Assembly (NCBI GenBank): GCA_002477475.1
Contig: DLPX01000004.1
Location: 8,158-72,157, forward strand
DNA: 64,000 nucleotides
Reading direction: 5' to 3'
Origin: Proteobacteria bacterium UBA7447
Lineage (GTDB): Bacteria; Pseudomonadota; Gammaproteobacteria; Arenicellales; UBA868
This document shows positions 1 to 9,945 of this stretch, piece by piece. Each line of letters begins with the position of its first letter. Within the stretch, counting starts at the first letter, position 1. The notes beneath the pieces are model-generated. The model was not told the origin of the DNA and searched no databases. It worked only from the letters and a program-made list of their open reading frames with translations. Position numbers and translations under genes: made by a program.

Positions 1-246
1 CCTTTCACCGGACTCGATCCTCAGCTGAGGGTAGAAATGCATGCGTTGGTGGATGAACTCCGACAGACACACGCACTGACGGTGATCATCGTCAGCCACC
101 TGCCCCACGAGGTTGCCAGGATTGCGGACTCACTCGCGTTCATGCTGGGAGGAAGAATCCTTGAGACGGGTCCAACCGGCGCGATGTTGTCTCATCCTGA
201 AAACCCGGAGCTTTCGCAATACCTGCGGTTCACGCCAGCAGGTTAG
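1..246 (+). CDS. thiQ: Thiamine-type ABC transporter ATP-binding protein, C-terminal fragment
   Basis: The reading frame is open from base 1, so the start lies outside the window. The visible 81 residues begin at the region after Walker B (PFTGLDPQLR, the D-loop) and include the H-loop (IVSHLPHEVARIAD). The order and wording match ThiQ, the ATPase of the thiamine/TPP importer ThiBPQ, which sits on the inner face of the cytoplasmic membrane. Other small ABC ATPases look similar, so the substrate is inferred. The rest of the transporter would lie upstream of the window. Confidence 0.6.
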   Translation, partial: PFTGLDPQLRVEMHALVDELRQTHALTVIIVSHLPHEVARIADSLAFMLGGRILETGPTGAMLSHPENPELSQYLRFTPAG

Positions 247-277
247 TATTTGAGTGTGATAATTAGCGGACTTAATC

Positions 278-823
278 ATGCTTTTTCGTACAATTTTGCT
301 CGCAGTCTTCGCATTGGTCGGACTGCCTGTTCACGCAGATAACGCGAACTGCCCGATGAATCTGGATTTCACCAAACGATTCCTCGCGAGTGACGAGTCG
401 GTGCGGCTCTGTGATGCCTACACGAATCAGGTGCTGCTTGTGGTGAATACGGCCAGTTACTGCGGTTTCACCTCGCAGTTCGAGGGACTGGAGACGCTTC
501 AGGAAAGATACGGCGACCGTGGGTTTTCCGTGCTGGGTTTCCCGTCGAATGACTTCTTTCAGGACCCTAGATCTGAAGAGAAGATCCGCGAGTTTTGCGA
601 TCTGACCTACGAAGTCAAATTTCCGATGTTCGAGAAATCCCGGGTGGCCAAGCGCAGCGCTGAGCCTCTCTTTCAGGCTCTTGCTGCTGAAGCCGGCCAA
701 TTCCCCCGGTGGAACTTCCACAAATACCTTCTCAACCGTCAGGGCGACGTGGTCGGCAGCTTTGGCTCGTCAATTGCCCCAAACAACGCGGATCTCGTCA
801 GCCAGATAGAGGCTCTGCTCTAA
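278..823 (+). CDS. Periplasmic glutathione peroxidase family protein
   Basis: A 181-residue protein with an N-terminal signal peptide (about residues 1-20, cut after VHA), so it is probably exported. The peroxidatic cysteine is C62 in NTASYCGFTSQ, the family glutamine is near Q95 and the tryptophan lies in RWNFHKYLL. C107, in REFCDLTYEVKFP, is placed like the resolving cysteine of thioredoxin-dependent bacterial GPx enzymes. It would reduce peroxides using thiols. The motif FPSNDFFQDP departs slightly from the usual FPCNQFGGQEP. It starts 31 bases after thiQ but shows no functional link to it. Confidence 0.88.
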   Translation: MLFRTILLAVFALVGLPVHADNANCPMNLDFTKRFLASDESVRLCDAYTNQVLLVVNTASYCGFTSQFEGLETLQERYGDRGFSVLGFPSNDFFQDPRSEEKIREFCDLTYEVKFPMFEKSRVAKRSAEPLFQALAAEAGQFPRWNFHKYLLNRQGDVVGSFGSSIAPNNADLVSQIEALL

Positions 824-846
824 CGGAAAGGTGAAGCCAAACCGAT

Positions 847-1716
847 TTGGGTGTATACCTTGACTGCATGGATTCACCGGAACACCAGCGCAGGGCGGTT
901 TTTACTGATCTCGACGGCACCCTCCTGGGGCCGGACCAGAAACTCTGTGCCCGCAACCGGGCAACTCTCGAGCATCTCGCTTCCTTTGGGATAGTTCGGG
1001 TCGTCGTGACTGGTCGATCGCTTTTTTCCTGCGATCGCGTGCTGGATGACACCTTTCCGATCGATATTCTGGTGACCTCATCAGGCGCAGGCATATTTTC
1101 CTGCAGACCAAGAACGCTGCTGCGCCAGTTTGCGCTGGACGATGCAGCAATATCCCATGCCGTGGGCGTTCTTGAAACGATGCGGCTCGACTTCATGGTG
1201 CACGACCCAGTCCCAGACAACCACCAGTTCCAGTGGCAACGCTTTGGCCGGCCGAATGCTGATTTTGATCGACGCCTGGCTTTGTATGCGGGACATCATC
1301 AGATGCTGGATAGCAAGTCGGGCCTCGTCAGCAATGCAACCCAACTGTTGGCGATTGCACCACTGGAAAATCCGGAGACCCTTCATCGCGAACTCTCCGA
1401 TCGCCTGCCAGATCTCAATGTGGTCAGAACCACCTCACCACTCGACCATTGTTCAGTCTGGTATGAAATCTTCCCAAAATCCGTCGGCAAATCTCACGCC
1501 GCCCAGTGGATCTGTGATCGCCTCAATCTTGATTCAGCGACCGCCCTTGCCGTAGGAAACGATTTCAATGACGTTGACATGCTGCGCTGGGCGAATCATG
1601 CGCGTGTCGTCGCAAATGCGGCTGAACCCCTTCGCAGGGAGTTTCGATCAGTCGCTGATCACAGCGAATCCGGCTTCAGCGATGCGGTGGAGGAATGGCT
1701 GGCGGACTCTCCCTAG
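847..1716 (+). CDS. HAD-superfamily (Cof/MPGP-type) phosphatase
   Basis: A 289-residue HAD-IIB hydrolase. Motif I is FTDLDGTLLG near the N-terminus, motif II is VVVTGRS, and motifs III/IV appear as the C-terminal GNDFNDVDML. The order resembles mannosyl-3-phosphoglycerate phosphatase (YedP/MpgP) and the Cof sugar-phosphate phosphatases. No mannosyl-3-phosphoglycerate synthase gene is visible nearby, so the substrate is open. The start could be TTG at 847, which has GGAAAGG upstream, or ATG at 868, which has no clear ribosome site. Confidence 0.8.
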   Translation: MGVYLDCMDSPEHQRRAVFTDLDGTLLGPDQKLCARNRATLEHLASFGIVRVVVTGRSLFSCDRVLDDTFPIDILVTSSGAGIFSCRPRTLLRQFALDDAAISHAVGVLETMRLDFMVHDPVPDNHQFQWQRFGRPNADFDRRLALYAGHHQMLDSKSGLVSNATQLLAIAPLENPETLHRELSDRLPDLNVVRTTSPLDHCSVWYEIFPKSVGKSHAAQWICDRLNLDSATALAVGNDFNDVDMLRWANHARVVANAAEPLRREFRSVADHSESGFSDAVEEWLADSP

Positions 1717-1725
1717 GGACGACCC

Positions 1726-2466
1726 CTACCAGAGCAGGCGGCCCTCAACGAAAGCGCTGGCCAACTCCGATTCTGGCGCGTCGAGAAATGAGCCCGTATC
1801 GGTATGCACGATGAGATGGCCGTTATGCAAGAAGAGCACATCTCCCGCCATTCGGCGCACCTGTCCAAGATCATGAGAGACCATCAGAATGCGGACCCCT
1901 TCACCGTCAATCTCCCTAATGATGGCCTCGACTGAGGCCGTGGCCGCGGGATCAAGATGGGCCGTGGGCTCGTCCAAAAACAGTATTCGGGGCCTCAGTG
2001 CCCACGCACGGGCCAGCGCAAGGCGCTGTTGTTCGCCGCCGGACAACACCCGTGCATCGCGCTCGGCGAGTCCCAAGAGTCCGGTTTTCTCAAGTACCAA
2101 ATCCGTGCGCTTTATGCACTCGGATCGGGAAAGCTGTCTCGCAGAAAGAGCGTGTTCAATATTGGCCCGCACCGATCGACGCAGAAGCACCGGCCGCTGA
2201 AACACCATGGCCTGTGCCCGGCGTTGCTGGTCAAACGTGCCCCCAGCCCACCGTATCGACCCTCCCGAGGGCGCCAGCAAGCCATGACACAACCGCAGCA
2301 ACAGGCTTTTTCCAGCGCCGTTAGGGCCTACGACACAAGTTGGCCCGCCTGCGTCCAACGAAAAACTGACATCATCCAACAAAGGTCTGCCCGCGGCCTC
2401 AAACCGCAGCGAGTTCACCTGCAAAGGCAATAGATCAGGTTCCGGCATGGATGACGATTGGGGCAT
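1726..2466 (-). CDS. tupC: Tungstate-type ABC transporter ATP-binding protein
   Basis: A 246-residue ABC ATPase. It has Walker A GPNGAGKS near residue 48, the Q-loop MVFQRPVLL, the signature LSGGEQQRL, Walker B ILFLDEPTAHLDP and the H-loop MVSHDLGQVRRMAGD. The short nucleotide-binding domain and the VSHDLGQ...ADEVLFLH-like end are typical of TupC/WtpC ATPases of tungstate or molybdate importers. No permease or binding-protein gene lies beside it: both neighbours are on the plus strand. It must pair with components encoded elsewhere. The metal is inferred from family likeness only. Confidence 0.65.
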   Translation of the reverse strand: MPQSSSMPEPDLLPLQVNSLRFEAAGRPLLDDVSFSLDAGGPTCVVGPNGAGKSLLLRLCHGLLAPSGGSIRWAGGTFDQQRRAQAMVFQRPVLLRRSVRANIEHALSARQLSRSECIKRTDLVLEKTGLLGLAERDARVLSGGEQQRLALARAWALRPRILFLDEPTAHLDPAATASVEAIIREIDGEGVRILMVSHDLGQVRRMAGDVLFLHNGHLIVHTDTGSFLDAPESELASAFVEGRLLW

Positions 2467-2662
2467 GAGTTCTTTTGATTAGCATCACCGATCAGAAACG
2501 GATTATCGACCTCTTACGTCTTCGGCACAAAGCGCCCACAGAATCCCTGGCTTCAATCCAGCCGTTCAGAATATTCCAAACAAAATGACCGTAAGCTGAA
2601 CCTTTCTAGGGCTTTATGGCACTATCAGTGCCAATGAGCGTCATATCCCTGTGTAACCCACA

Positions 2663-4090
2663 GTGAGCACATCCTACGAAACTGCTGGTAGTGGCCTGTT
2701 CCGATGCACCGCTACTGAACTCGCCCGACGGCTGCGCTGTGGTGAGATTTCACCGGTCGATGTCATCGAATCCAAAGCCTCGCGGATCGAGGACGTCAAC
2801 CCGACGATCAACGCTCTGCCCCTGCTCTGTCTTGACGAGGCGCGGGATCAGGCACAGCAGATGACGAATCACAATCCGCCTTCAGATGAAAAAGGCCCTT
2901 TGTGGGGACTGCCTTTCGCGGTCAAGGATTACAATGATCTTGCAGGCGTTGGAACCACATACGGATCTCCGCTCCTTGCCAGGAACATCGCCACAGAGTC
3001 GGATGCCACCGTCAGGCGCTTGCAAGACAGCGGCGCGATCGGGAAATCCAATGTACCCGAGTGGGCGGGGGCACACACTTTCAACCCGGTATTCGGACAC
3101 AACCTCAATCCCTGGAGCCTGAAGATGAGTGCCGGAGGTTCTTCAGGAGGTTCAGGTGCTGCGCTGGCCGCCGGAATGGTTCCGCTGGCCACGGGTAACG
3201 ATCTCGGCGGTAGTTTGCGGGTACCAGCCAGCTTTAACAGTGTGGTCGGCCTACGGCCCAGTCCCGGACGGGTTCCAAGAGGGGCCCGCCTGCCGGCATT
3301 TGACAGCCTGTGGGTTGAGGGCCCGATGGGCCGTTGTGTCGCGGATGTCGCGCTGATGCTGGATGGCGGCGCCGGCTTTGATCCGGGGGATCCGCTCTCG
3401 TTCCCTCACCAGGGCGAATCCTTTGTTGAGGCGCTTTCGAGCCCGTCGTTGCCCAAACGTCTGGCATTCAGCCCGGACCTCGGTATCGTTCCCGTGGAAA
3501 CCGAGATCGCAGAGATCTGCAGCGCAGCAGCTGAGCGCTTCCGGGATATCGGTGCCGACGTCAGCCATGTCTGTCCCGATTTTTCCGGCGCCGTTGAATC
3601 TTTCCAAACGCTGCGCGGTGTCCTGATCGCGCAGATGATGGAGTCCCTGCTGGCACAACATCGGGATGAGATTGCACCGGAAATTGTCTGGAATATTGAA
3701 AAAGGCCTCGCCGTCACAAACCCCGAACTGCTTGCCGCCGAGCGGGTACGGACGCGGCTGTACCATGAGATGGAGATCTTCTTCGAGCAATATGACCTGC
3801 TGCTCTGCCCTGCGGTCTCGGTCCCGCCATTTCCGAAATCGCAAAGGTATGTGGGGACCATCAATGATTCGCCGACGAAAACCTACATCGACTGGATTGC
3901 CATCACCTTCGCCATCACAATGACATCGTGCCCTGCCTTAAGCCTGCCTGTCAGCTTCACACAGAACGGGCTGCCCGTTGGGCTGCAGGTCATCGGCCCC
4001 CCTCGGGGAGAATCCTCGCTGCTGCGCGCCTGTCACCGCATGGAATCGGTTTTTGATCTTGCGACGGCCTTGCCGATTGACCCGCGCTAG
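2663..4090 (+). CDS. Amidase (amidase-signature family)
   Basis: A 475-residue amidase-signature hydrolase starting with GTG. The Ser-cisSer-Lys triad is visible as K88 (PFAVKDYND), S160 (GGSSGG) and the nucleophile S184 (NDLGGSLRVP). Length and motif spacing fit a free-standing amidase such as AtzF- or aryl-amide-type enzymes rather than GatA, because gatB/gatC are absent. It would hydrolyse a small amide in the cytoplasm. The substrate cannot be read from the sequence. It stands alone between divergent and convergent neighbours. Confidence 0.85.
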   Translation: MSTSYETAGSGLFRCTATELARRLRCGEISPVDVIESKASRIEDVNPTINALPLLCLDEARDQAQQMTNHNPPSDEKGPLWGLPFAVKDYNDLAGVGTTYGSPLLARNIATESDATVRRLQDSGAIGKSNVPEWAGAHTFNPVFGHNLNPWSLKMSAGGSSGGSGAALAAGMVPLATGNDLGGSLRVPASFNSVVGLRPSPGRVPRGARLPAFDSLWVEGPMGRCVADVALMLDGGAGFDPGDPLSFPHQGESFVEALSSPSLPKRLAFSPDLGIVPVETEIAEICSAAAERFRDIGADVSHVCPDFSGAVESFQTLRGVLIAQMMESLLAQHRDEIAPEIVWNIEKGLAVTNPELLAAERVRTRLYHEMEIFFEQYDLLLCPAVSVPPFPKSQRYVGTINDSPTKTYIDWIAITFAITMTSCPALSLPVSFTQNGLPVGLQVIGPPRGESSLLRACHRMESVFDLATALPIDPR

Positions 4091-4112
4091 GCGCGGACCC
4101 CTGCCCTAATAC

Positions 4113-5129
<1,017 letters not shown>

Positions 5130-5136
5130 TCACGCC

Positions 5137-5166
5137 AAAAAAAGGGGCCACCCTCGTGACCCCTTT
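5137..5166 (-). terminator. Rho-independent terminator of hsp20
   Basis: Read on the minus strand, AAAGGGGTCAC-GAGG-GTGGCCCCTTT forms an 11-pair stem with one mismatch, followed directly by a run of T. It lies 20 bases past the hsp20 stop codon. Confidence 0.85.
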
Positions 5167-5186
5167 CGATGAGTGTCGGGTTTTAA

Positions 5187-5636
5187 TCAACCGACTTTGA
5201 TATCAACTTTACGTGGTTTGACTTCGGCCGTCTTGGGTAACGACAGTTTCAGCACGCCATCTTCATACTGCGCCTCGACCCTGCCTTCATCAATATCAGA
5301 TCCCAGACGAAGTGACCGAACGAATTTTCCGTAATAGCGCTCCTGGCGAATCACGCGGTCATCTCTCTCATCTTTCTTTTCTTCCTTGCGCTCGGCGTTG
5401 ATGGTGAGTACACCATCGTTGATGGTGACATCAAGATTTTCTCGAGCGACGCCTGGCAGTTCCGCCTTGACGAGATAAAATCCTTCTTTCTCGCTCACAT
5501 CAATTGCGGGCATCCTCGCGGTTTCATCGCGCCGCAACACCGCAGGGGAGCGAAACCAGCCACCGGTTAGGCCATCGAAATCACCGAAAACGTCCCAGCC
5601 TCGAACTCTCTCAGCAGGTCTTGCCATATTGTTCAT
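5187..5636 (-). CDS. Small heat shock protein, Hsp20 family
   Basis: A 149-residue alpha-crystallin-domain chaperone. The domain runs from about residue 42 (PAIDVSEKEGFYLVKAELPGV) to the C-terminal GVLKLSLPK and ends in a KVDIKV tail like the IxI anchor. It holds unfolding proteins in the cytoplasm for refolding. A good ribosome site (AGGAGAG) lies seven bases before the ATG. Upstream is a heat-shock sigma-factor-like promoter and downstream a strong terminator, so it is probably a single-gene heat-induced unit. Confidence 0.95.
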   Translation of the reverse strand: MNNMARPAERVRGWDVFGDFDGLTGGWFRSPAVLRRDETARMPAIDVSEKEGFYLVKAELPGVARENLDVTINDGVLTINAERKEEKKDERDDRVIRQERYYGKFVRSLRLGSDIDEGRVEAQYEDGVLKLSLPKTAEVKPRKVDIKVG

Positions 5637-5700
5637 GAGTTACTCTCCTAGTTTCAAAATAAATCATTTAACGGAAGATTTACCGTGTTTGCCTGTTTTA

Positions 5701-5729
5701 AAAGTGGTGTCATCCTGGAAAATTTCAAG
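5701..5729 (-). promoter_or_regulatory. Putative sigma-32 (heat shock) promoter of hsp20
   Basis: On the minus strand a perfect -35 element CTTGAAA (5723-5729) is followed after 14 bases by ACCACTTT (5701-5708). The second element partly matches the sigma-32 -10 consensus CCCCATNT. The distance to the hsp20 start, about 65 bases, is plausible. Confidence 0.55.
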
Positions 5730-5774
5730 ACCTTTCCCATCAGGACGCCTTAGCCGTTTGCTTTTATTTAGAAT

Positions 5775-5797
5775 GAGGTCTCATGATTTGAGACCTC
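5775..5797. repeat. Perfect inverted repeat in a divergent promoter region
   Basis: GAGGTCTCA-TGATT-TGAGACCTC is a perfect nine-base inverted repeat with a five-base loop, lying between divergent hsp20 and the FAD oxidoreductase gene. It has no T-run on either side, so an operator is more likely than a terminator. The binding protein is unknown. Confidence 0.5.
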
Positions 5798-5840
5798 CTT
5801 ATCTTCGATCTCCTTTTAATTCACCTATCTTGAATCGACA

Positions 5841-7142
5841 ATGACAGAACGATTTGATACCGTCGTGATCGGTGCTGGCATCATTGGCACCTCGATTGCG
5901 TTCTCAATGAGCAAAGCGGGCTGGCGGGTGCTGGTAGTGGATCCACTTGCCGGCTCTGGTCAGGGCGCAACGAGCAGTTCCGTTGCCATGGTGCGCACGC
6001 AGTACTCCACCCTCGAAGGATCAGCACTGGCTTGGGAAGGGTTTCACTGCTGGCGGGACTGGTCGGGTTTTCTCGATCTTGAGTCTGATGAACCCGTCGC
6101 ACCGTTTCATCTTGCAGGTGTCCTGACCTTCAAGACGGCCAATAACGGCTTTTTGGAACACCAGCTGGAGTTCTCCCGCCAACTAGGCATTCCTTTTGAG
6201 TTCTGGTCTGTCTCCAGACTGCAAAGCCTTTTCCCCAGCTGGGATCTCTCCAGTTTCGGACCGCCCGTTATCTCGGACGATGCCGATTTTGGTGCCCGCT
6301 CCGATACAGAGCTTGAGACCGTCTTTTTCCCCAAGGGGGGTTATTGCCCCGATCCGCAGCTCGCGGCGCACAACCTGCAGCGCGCAGCCGAGCAACACGG
6401 CGCCCATTTTCGTTTTGGAGAGGCGGTGATCGGTATCGATAAAAAAGATGGTCATGTGAGCGCCGTGACGCTGTCAGGGGGTGAGCAGATTTCCTGCCAG
6501 GTTGCTGTGAACGCAGCTGGACCACATGGGCAGAGCATCAACGCCCTCGTCGATCCGAACGGGAAACAACGTATCCGGACACGGGTGGTTCGGCACGAGG
6601 TGGCCCATCTTCGCTGTGCAGACGCCGCGACCAGTGATGCGTCCCGCATCATGCTGTACGACACTGACATTGGGGGTTACATCCGGGCAGACACCGGCGA
6701 CAGTATCCTTGCAGGAAGCCTGGGGGCGCGGGGGGAATTTGAGTTGGCAGCCGATCCCGATGACTTTGATCGAAATCTCTCCCCGCAAAGCATCGAGCCC
6801 TTGTATCGCCTTGCGCAACGGATCCCGGCTCTCGGCATTCCCAATACGCTATCCGGAGTGGCAGACCTTTGGGATGTCAGTGATGACTGGATTCCCATTT
6901 ATGACTGTACCGACGTGGCTGGCTTTTACATGGCGATCGGCACCAGCGGTAACCAATTCAAAACGGCGCCGGTGGTGGGTGAACTGATGACGGCTTTAAT
7001 CAGTGCCTGTGAGCAGGGAGCCGACCACGACCAGGATCCAATCTCGTTCCGGTTGCAACGCACCGGCCATGAGATCAATCTTGGATTCTTCTCTCGCAAC
7101 CGAGAGCCGAACCCTGCCAGCAGCCTGTCAGTACTCGGCTGA
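5841..7142 (+). CDS. FAD-dependent oxidoreductase (DAO/sarcosine oxidase-like)
   Basis: A 433-residue flavoprotein of the D-amino-acid oxidase family. The N-terminal dinucleotide-binding motif is VVIGAGIIGTSIAF, followed by SSSVAMVRTQYS. A C-terminal stretch (FYMAIGTSGNQFKTAPVVGE) matches the FAD-contacting end of glycine/sarcosine/dimethylglycine oxidases and dehydrogenases. It would oxidise an amine or N-methyl amine. Given the osmolyte genes in the window, an N-methylated glycine is an attractive but unproven substrate. It diverges from hsp20. Confidence 0.8.
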   Translation: MTERFDTVVIGAGIIGTSIAFSMSKAGWRVLVVDPLAGSGQGATSSSVAMVRTQYSTLEGSALAWEGFHCWRDWSGFLDLESDEPVAPFHLAGVLTFKTANNGFLEHQLEFSRQLGIPFEFWSVSRLQSLFPSWDLSSFGPPVISDDADFGARSDTELETVFFPKGGYCPDPQLAAHNLQRAAEQHGAHFRFGEAVIGIDKKDGHVSAVTLSGGEQISCQVAVNAAGPHGQSINALVDPNGKQRIRTRVVRHEVAHLRCADAATSDASRIMLYDTDIGGYIRADTGDSILAGSLGARGEFELAADPDDFDRNLSPQSIEPLYRLAQRIPALGIPNTLSGVADLWDVSDDWIPIYDCTDVAGFYMAIGTSGNQFKTAPVVGELMTALISACEQGADHDQDPISFRLQRTGHEINLGFFSRNREPNPASSLSVLG

Positions 7143-7171
7143 GTCAGATCAACGGATCTTGGCCTGCTGTG

Positions 7172-8539
7172 CTACCCGAATAAGGTATCCACGGAGTCCA
7201 TCTCGGCGAACGAGGTGAGCCGCTCATGCAGCCCAAGAGCTGCGTCACCCAGAACGGGCTCAGCAAGCGACAGGAATTTACTTTGGTGCAGATCAGCACT
7301 GGGGAAATTTTCAGGCTCCCCACGAGGAATCTCCACGCACCGGCTCTGAATCGTGCCGTCGCGAAAGCGTATGGTCACCTTACCGCCCATCCGTTCCGGA
7401 TAAATCGCATCCATCTGCGCATCCTCACTGACGTCGATGCGCTCAGCGAGTGACAGCGTTGTTGCGTCTTGGAGATACTTCGCATAATCATCCCAGGTCA
7501 GGTTGCCTGTCTGTGCTGAAACGGCTGCGGTGAAATGCATGGAGAACTGACCGCCCACTACCCCTTTGGGCTTGCGACGAAACTCCTGCGGCAGGGCCGT
7601 GAGATCCATGCCCTTACGGGGCAGTCCAATAGCAATGTCTGCAATATCGGATTCATGCACACCGGTTCCCACGATATCCACAATACCGTCTATGGCCGCA
7701 TGACTGAACCGGCACGAGGGATAAGGCTTGACGCCAATCTGTAGTGTTTCCCAATCATCGCCGAGCCCCTTGACGGCTAACTGCGGATCAGGGTCGGGGG
7801 CATAACTTTTCAGAAACCCCGCATCACCCTCGACCGCATCTGCCGCACCGACAAATCCCTCTGAAGCAAGTGAGGCCGCAATCACTCCGACCATGGCGGC
7901 ATTGCCCACCTGAAAGCGCTTGGTCCAGGCACTGTTGACGAGAAACTGCATGGAACCGGCCGACTGACTGAGGCAGATCCCCATCGCCATCTCGAGTTGT
8001 TGAGCAGAAAGTCCCAATGCACGCCCGGCAGCAACGGTGGCCCCAAAGGCGCCAGTGGTTGCAGTGGGATGAAAGCCCCGATCATAGTGATCCGCAGGTT
8101 TTAGAGCTCTGCCGAGCCGGCACATCACCTCATATCCCGCAATCACTCCTGCGAGAACGTTGGCACCGCTCGCACCCGCCATTTGTCCGGCAGCCAGGGC
8201 TGCCGCCAGCACCGGTGCACTTGGATGCACAGTTGCCGCAATATGGGTGTCATCAAAATCCAGACTATGAATCAACGAGCCGTTGATCAGCGCTGCAGCA
8301 GGAAAAGCATATCCTTTATCGTCAGCAAACACCGTCCCCCGTCCTGCATCCATACCCATGCGGGCAACGGCCGCCAGCAAGGCCGGAGTCGACTCAGCCT
8401 CTTTTCTTGCCCGAATAGCCACGCCAATACTGTCCGTGACCAGCAAGGCGGCCCGGTCGACGACCTCACGCGGCAGGGCTTGTGTATTTACCTCACTCGC
8501 GAATTCACAAAGGGTTGCGGTGACACTCTTATCTTGCAC
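7172..8539 (-). CDS. MmgE/PrpD family protein
   Basis: A 455-residue protein of the 2-methylcitrate dehydratase-like MmgE/PrpD fold, with hallmarks LDFDDTH (about residue 90), AGYEVMCRLG, GFHPTATTGAFGA and SAGSMQFL. True PrpD dehydrates 2-methylcitrate, but many relatives act on other substrates and no prpB/prpC genes are here. It uses a GTG start with AAGGAGC six bases upstream. It leads a four-gene minus-strand run with a crotonase, a carboxymuconolactone-decarboxylase-like protein and a hydrolase. Confidence 0.85.
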   Translation of the reverse strand: MQDKSVTATLCEFASEVNTQALPREVVDRAALLVTDSIGVAIRARKEAESTPALLAAVARMGMDAGRGTVFADDKGYAFPAAALINGSLIHSLDFDDTHIAATVHPSAPVLAAALAAGQMAGASGANVLAGVIAGYEVMCRLGRALKPADHYDRGFHPTATTGAFGATVAAGRALGLSAQQLEMAMGICLSQSAGSMQFLVNSAWTKRFQVGNAAMVGVIAASLASEGFVGAADAVEGDAGFLKSYAPDPDPQLAVKGLGDDWETLQIGVKPYPSCRFSHAAIDGIVDIVGTGVHESDIADIAIGLPRKGMDLTALPQEFRRKPKGVVGGQFSMHFTAAVSAQTGNLTWDDYAKYLQDATTLSLAERIDVSEDAQMDAIYPERMGGKVTIRFRDGTIQSRCVEIPRGEPENFPSADLHQSKFLSLAEPVLGDAALGLHERLTSFAEMDSVDTLFG

Positions 8540-8586
8540 AAAAGCTCCTTGCTGAACTTGAAGATTCCAATAACCCTTCCGCGGAA

Positions 8587-9378
8587 TTACTCTCCCGTGA
8601 ACCGGGCTTTACGTTTTTCATTAAAAGCAGCGATACCTTCGCGGCGATCCTTCGTGGGAACCGTCTTGTTGTAAGAAGCAAGCTCAACCTCGTAATCCTG
8701 CTTAAGTGAGGCAAATCCGGCATTGTTGATCGCTTTCAGCGCGCCTTGAATCGCGATCGGGCCGTTATCTGCAATACGCTGTGCCGTTGCCCTGACTAAC
8801 TCCAGGAGGGCTTCTGGCTCACAAAGCTCATTGACCAACCCCCACTCAAGCGCCTGCTCGGCACTGAAGGGTCTGCCGGTGAGGATGATTTCCTTGGCCC
8901 TGCGGATACCCACTGCCCGCGGAAGATACTGGGTACCTGCCATGCCCGGCATAATCCCAAGGGTGGTTTCCGTCAGGGCGAAACGGGCATGTTTCGCCGC
9001 GTAAGCAAAGTCACACGCCAGTGTCAGTTCTGTCCCGCCGCCATAAGCCGCCCCATTAATTGCCCCCAGGATCGGCACCGGGCAATCCATCAGCGCCCGT
9101 GCCAGGTCTTCGAAAACCACATGCTGTGCATACCACTCTTCATCGGTCATCCCATGTCTCTGCTTGAGGTCACCACCTGCGCAAAATGCACGCTCTCCCG
9201 CGCCAGTCAGGATGACACAGCGTGTGGTTCTCGCCCCCGAAACGAATTCACTGAAAACCGCCAACAATTCCTCAGCCATCCGGGTGTTGAAGGCATTGGC
9301 CACCTCCGGACGGTTCAGTGTAATCCAGGTGAGGTCTTCCTCTTGATCAACGATGATGGTGTCGAAACTTTCCTTCAT
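8587..9378 (-). CDS. Enoyl-CoA hydratase/isomerase (AUH-like crotonase)
   Basis: A 263-residue crotonase. The oxyanion-hole segments FCAGGDLK and AAYGGGTEL are present, and both hydratase glutamates appear conserved (in GGGTEL and LTETTLGIMPG). The LTETTLG...GTQYLPRAVG segment resembles methylglutaconyl-CoA hydratases. It would hydrate a 2-enoyl-CoA in the cytoplasm. The exact acyl group is unknown. Its position next to MmgE/PrpD and a PcaC/PcaD-like pair suggests a shared degradative pathway. Confidence 0.85.
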   Translation of the reverse strand: MKESFDTIIVDQEEDLTWITLNRPEVANAFNTRMAEELLAVFSEFVSGARTTRCVILTGAGERAFCAGGDLKQRHGMTDEEWYAQHVVFEDLARALMDCPVPILGAINGAAYGGGTELTLACDFAYAAKHARFALTETTLGIMPGMAGTQYLPRAVGIRRAKEIILTGRPFSAEQALEWGLVNELCEPEALLELVRATAQRIADNGPIAIQGALKAINNAGFASLKQDYEVELASYNKTVPTKDRREGIAAFNEKRKARFTGE

Positions 9379-9459
9379 GACGTGGTACCACTTTTTTCAG
9401 GTTTCGGTAAATGACAGGGGCATCGCAGACTCCAGACCGACACGCCTACAGACACCAAA

Positions 9460-9843
9460 TCAGGACTGCGCATCCAGTTCTGCAAAAACTTTTTTGGCGA
9501 TTCGGTGGCATTCCACTGCTACCGGCACGCCACAGTAGATGGCAATCTGGTTAAGAATGGCTTTCAACTCATCCCGACTGACGCCGTTCACGAGAGCTCC
9601 CCTGAAGTGCAGTTCCCACTCATGCATACGGTTAAGCGCCGCGATCATTGAGACATTGAGCATGCTGCGGGTTTTACGGTCCAGCGTCTCATCCCCCCAG
9701 ACCGCACCCCAGCAGTACTCCGTCAGTAGTTCCTGAAATTCCCGGGCAAACTCACTCGCGTTAGCCAACGCATTATCGACATACTCCGTACCGAGCACGT
9801 CCCGGCGTGTCGCCAGACCCTTGTCAAAACGTTCCTGATCCAT
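9460..9843 (-). CDS. Carboxymuconolactone decarboxylase family protein
   Basis: A 127-residue protein of the CMD/AhpD-like family. The pattern YCWGAVWG, DRKTRSMLNVSMIAALNR, ELHFRGALVNGVSRDEL and QIAIYCGVPVAVE matches PcaC-type gamma-carboxymuconolactone decarboxylases. It lacks the CxxC pair of AhpD peroxidases. The start at 9843 has GGGAG seven bases upstream; a 17-residue upstream extension is unlikely. The PcaD-like hydrolase next door hints at a beta-ketoadipate-like step, but no other pca genes are seen. Confidence 0.8.
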   Translation of the reverse strand: MDQERFDKGLATRRDVLGTEYVDNALANASEFAREFQELLTEYCWGAVWGDETLDRKTRSMLNVSMIAALNRMHEWELHFRGALVNGVSRDELKAILNQIAIYCGVPVAVECHRIAKKVFAELDAQS

Positions 9844-9945
9844 AGAAATCTCCCGATAAAAAGAAGTGTGATTATGCCCTGTCGCGTACCCCAATGAGGC
9901 CTGCTTGGGCGAAGGCGGCCCATCCCTATCTGATTCGCTGATGCC

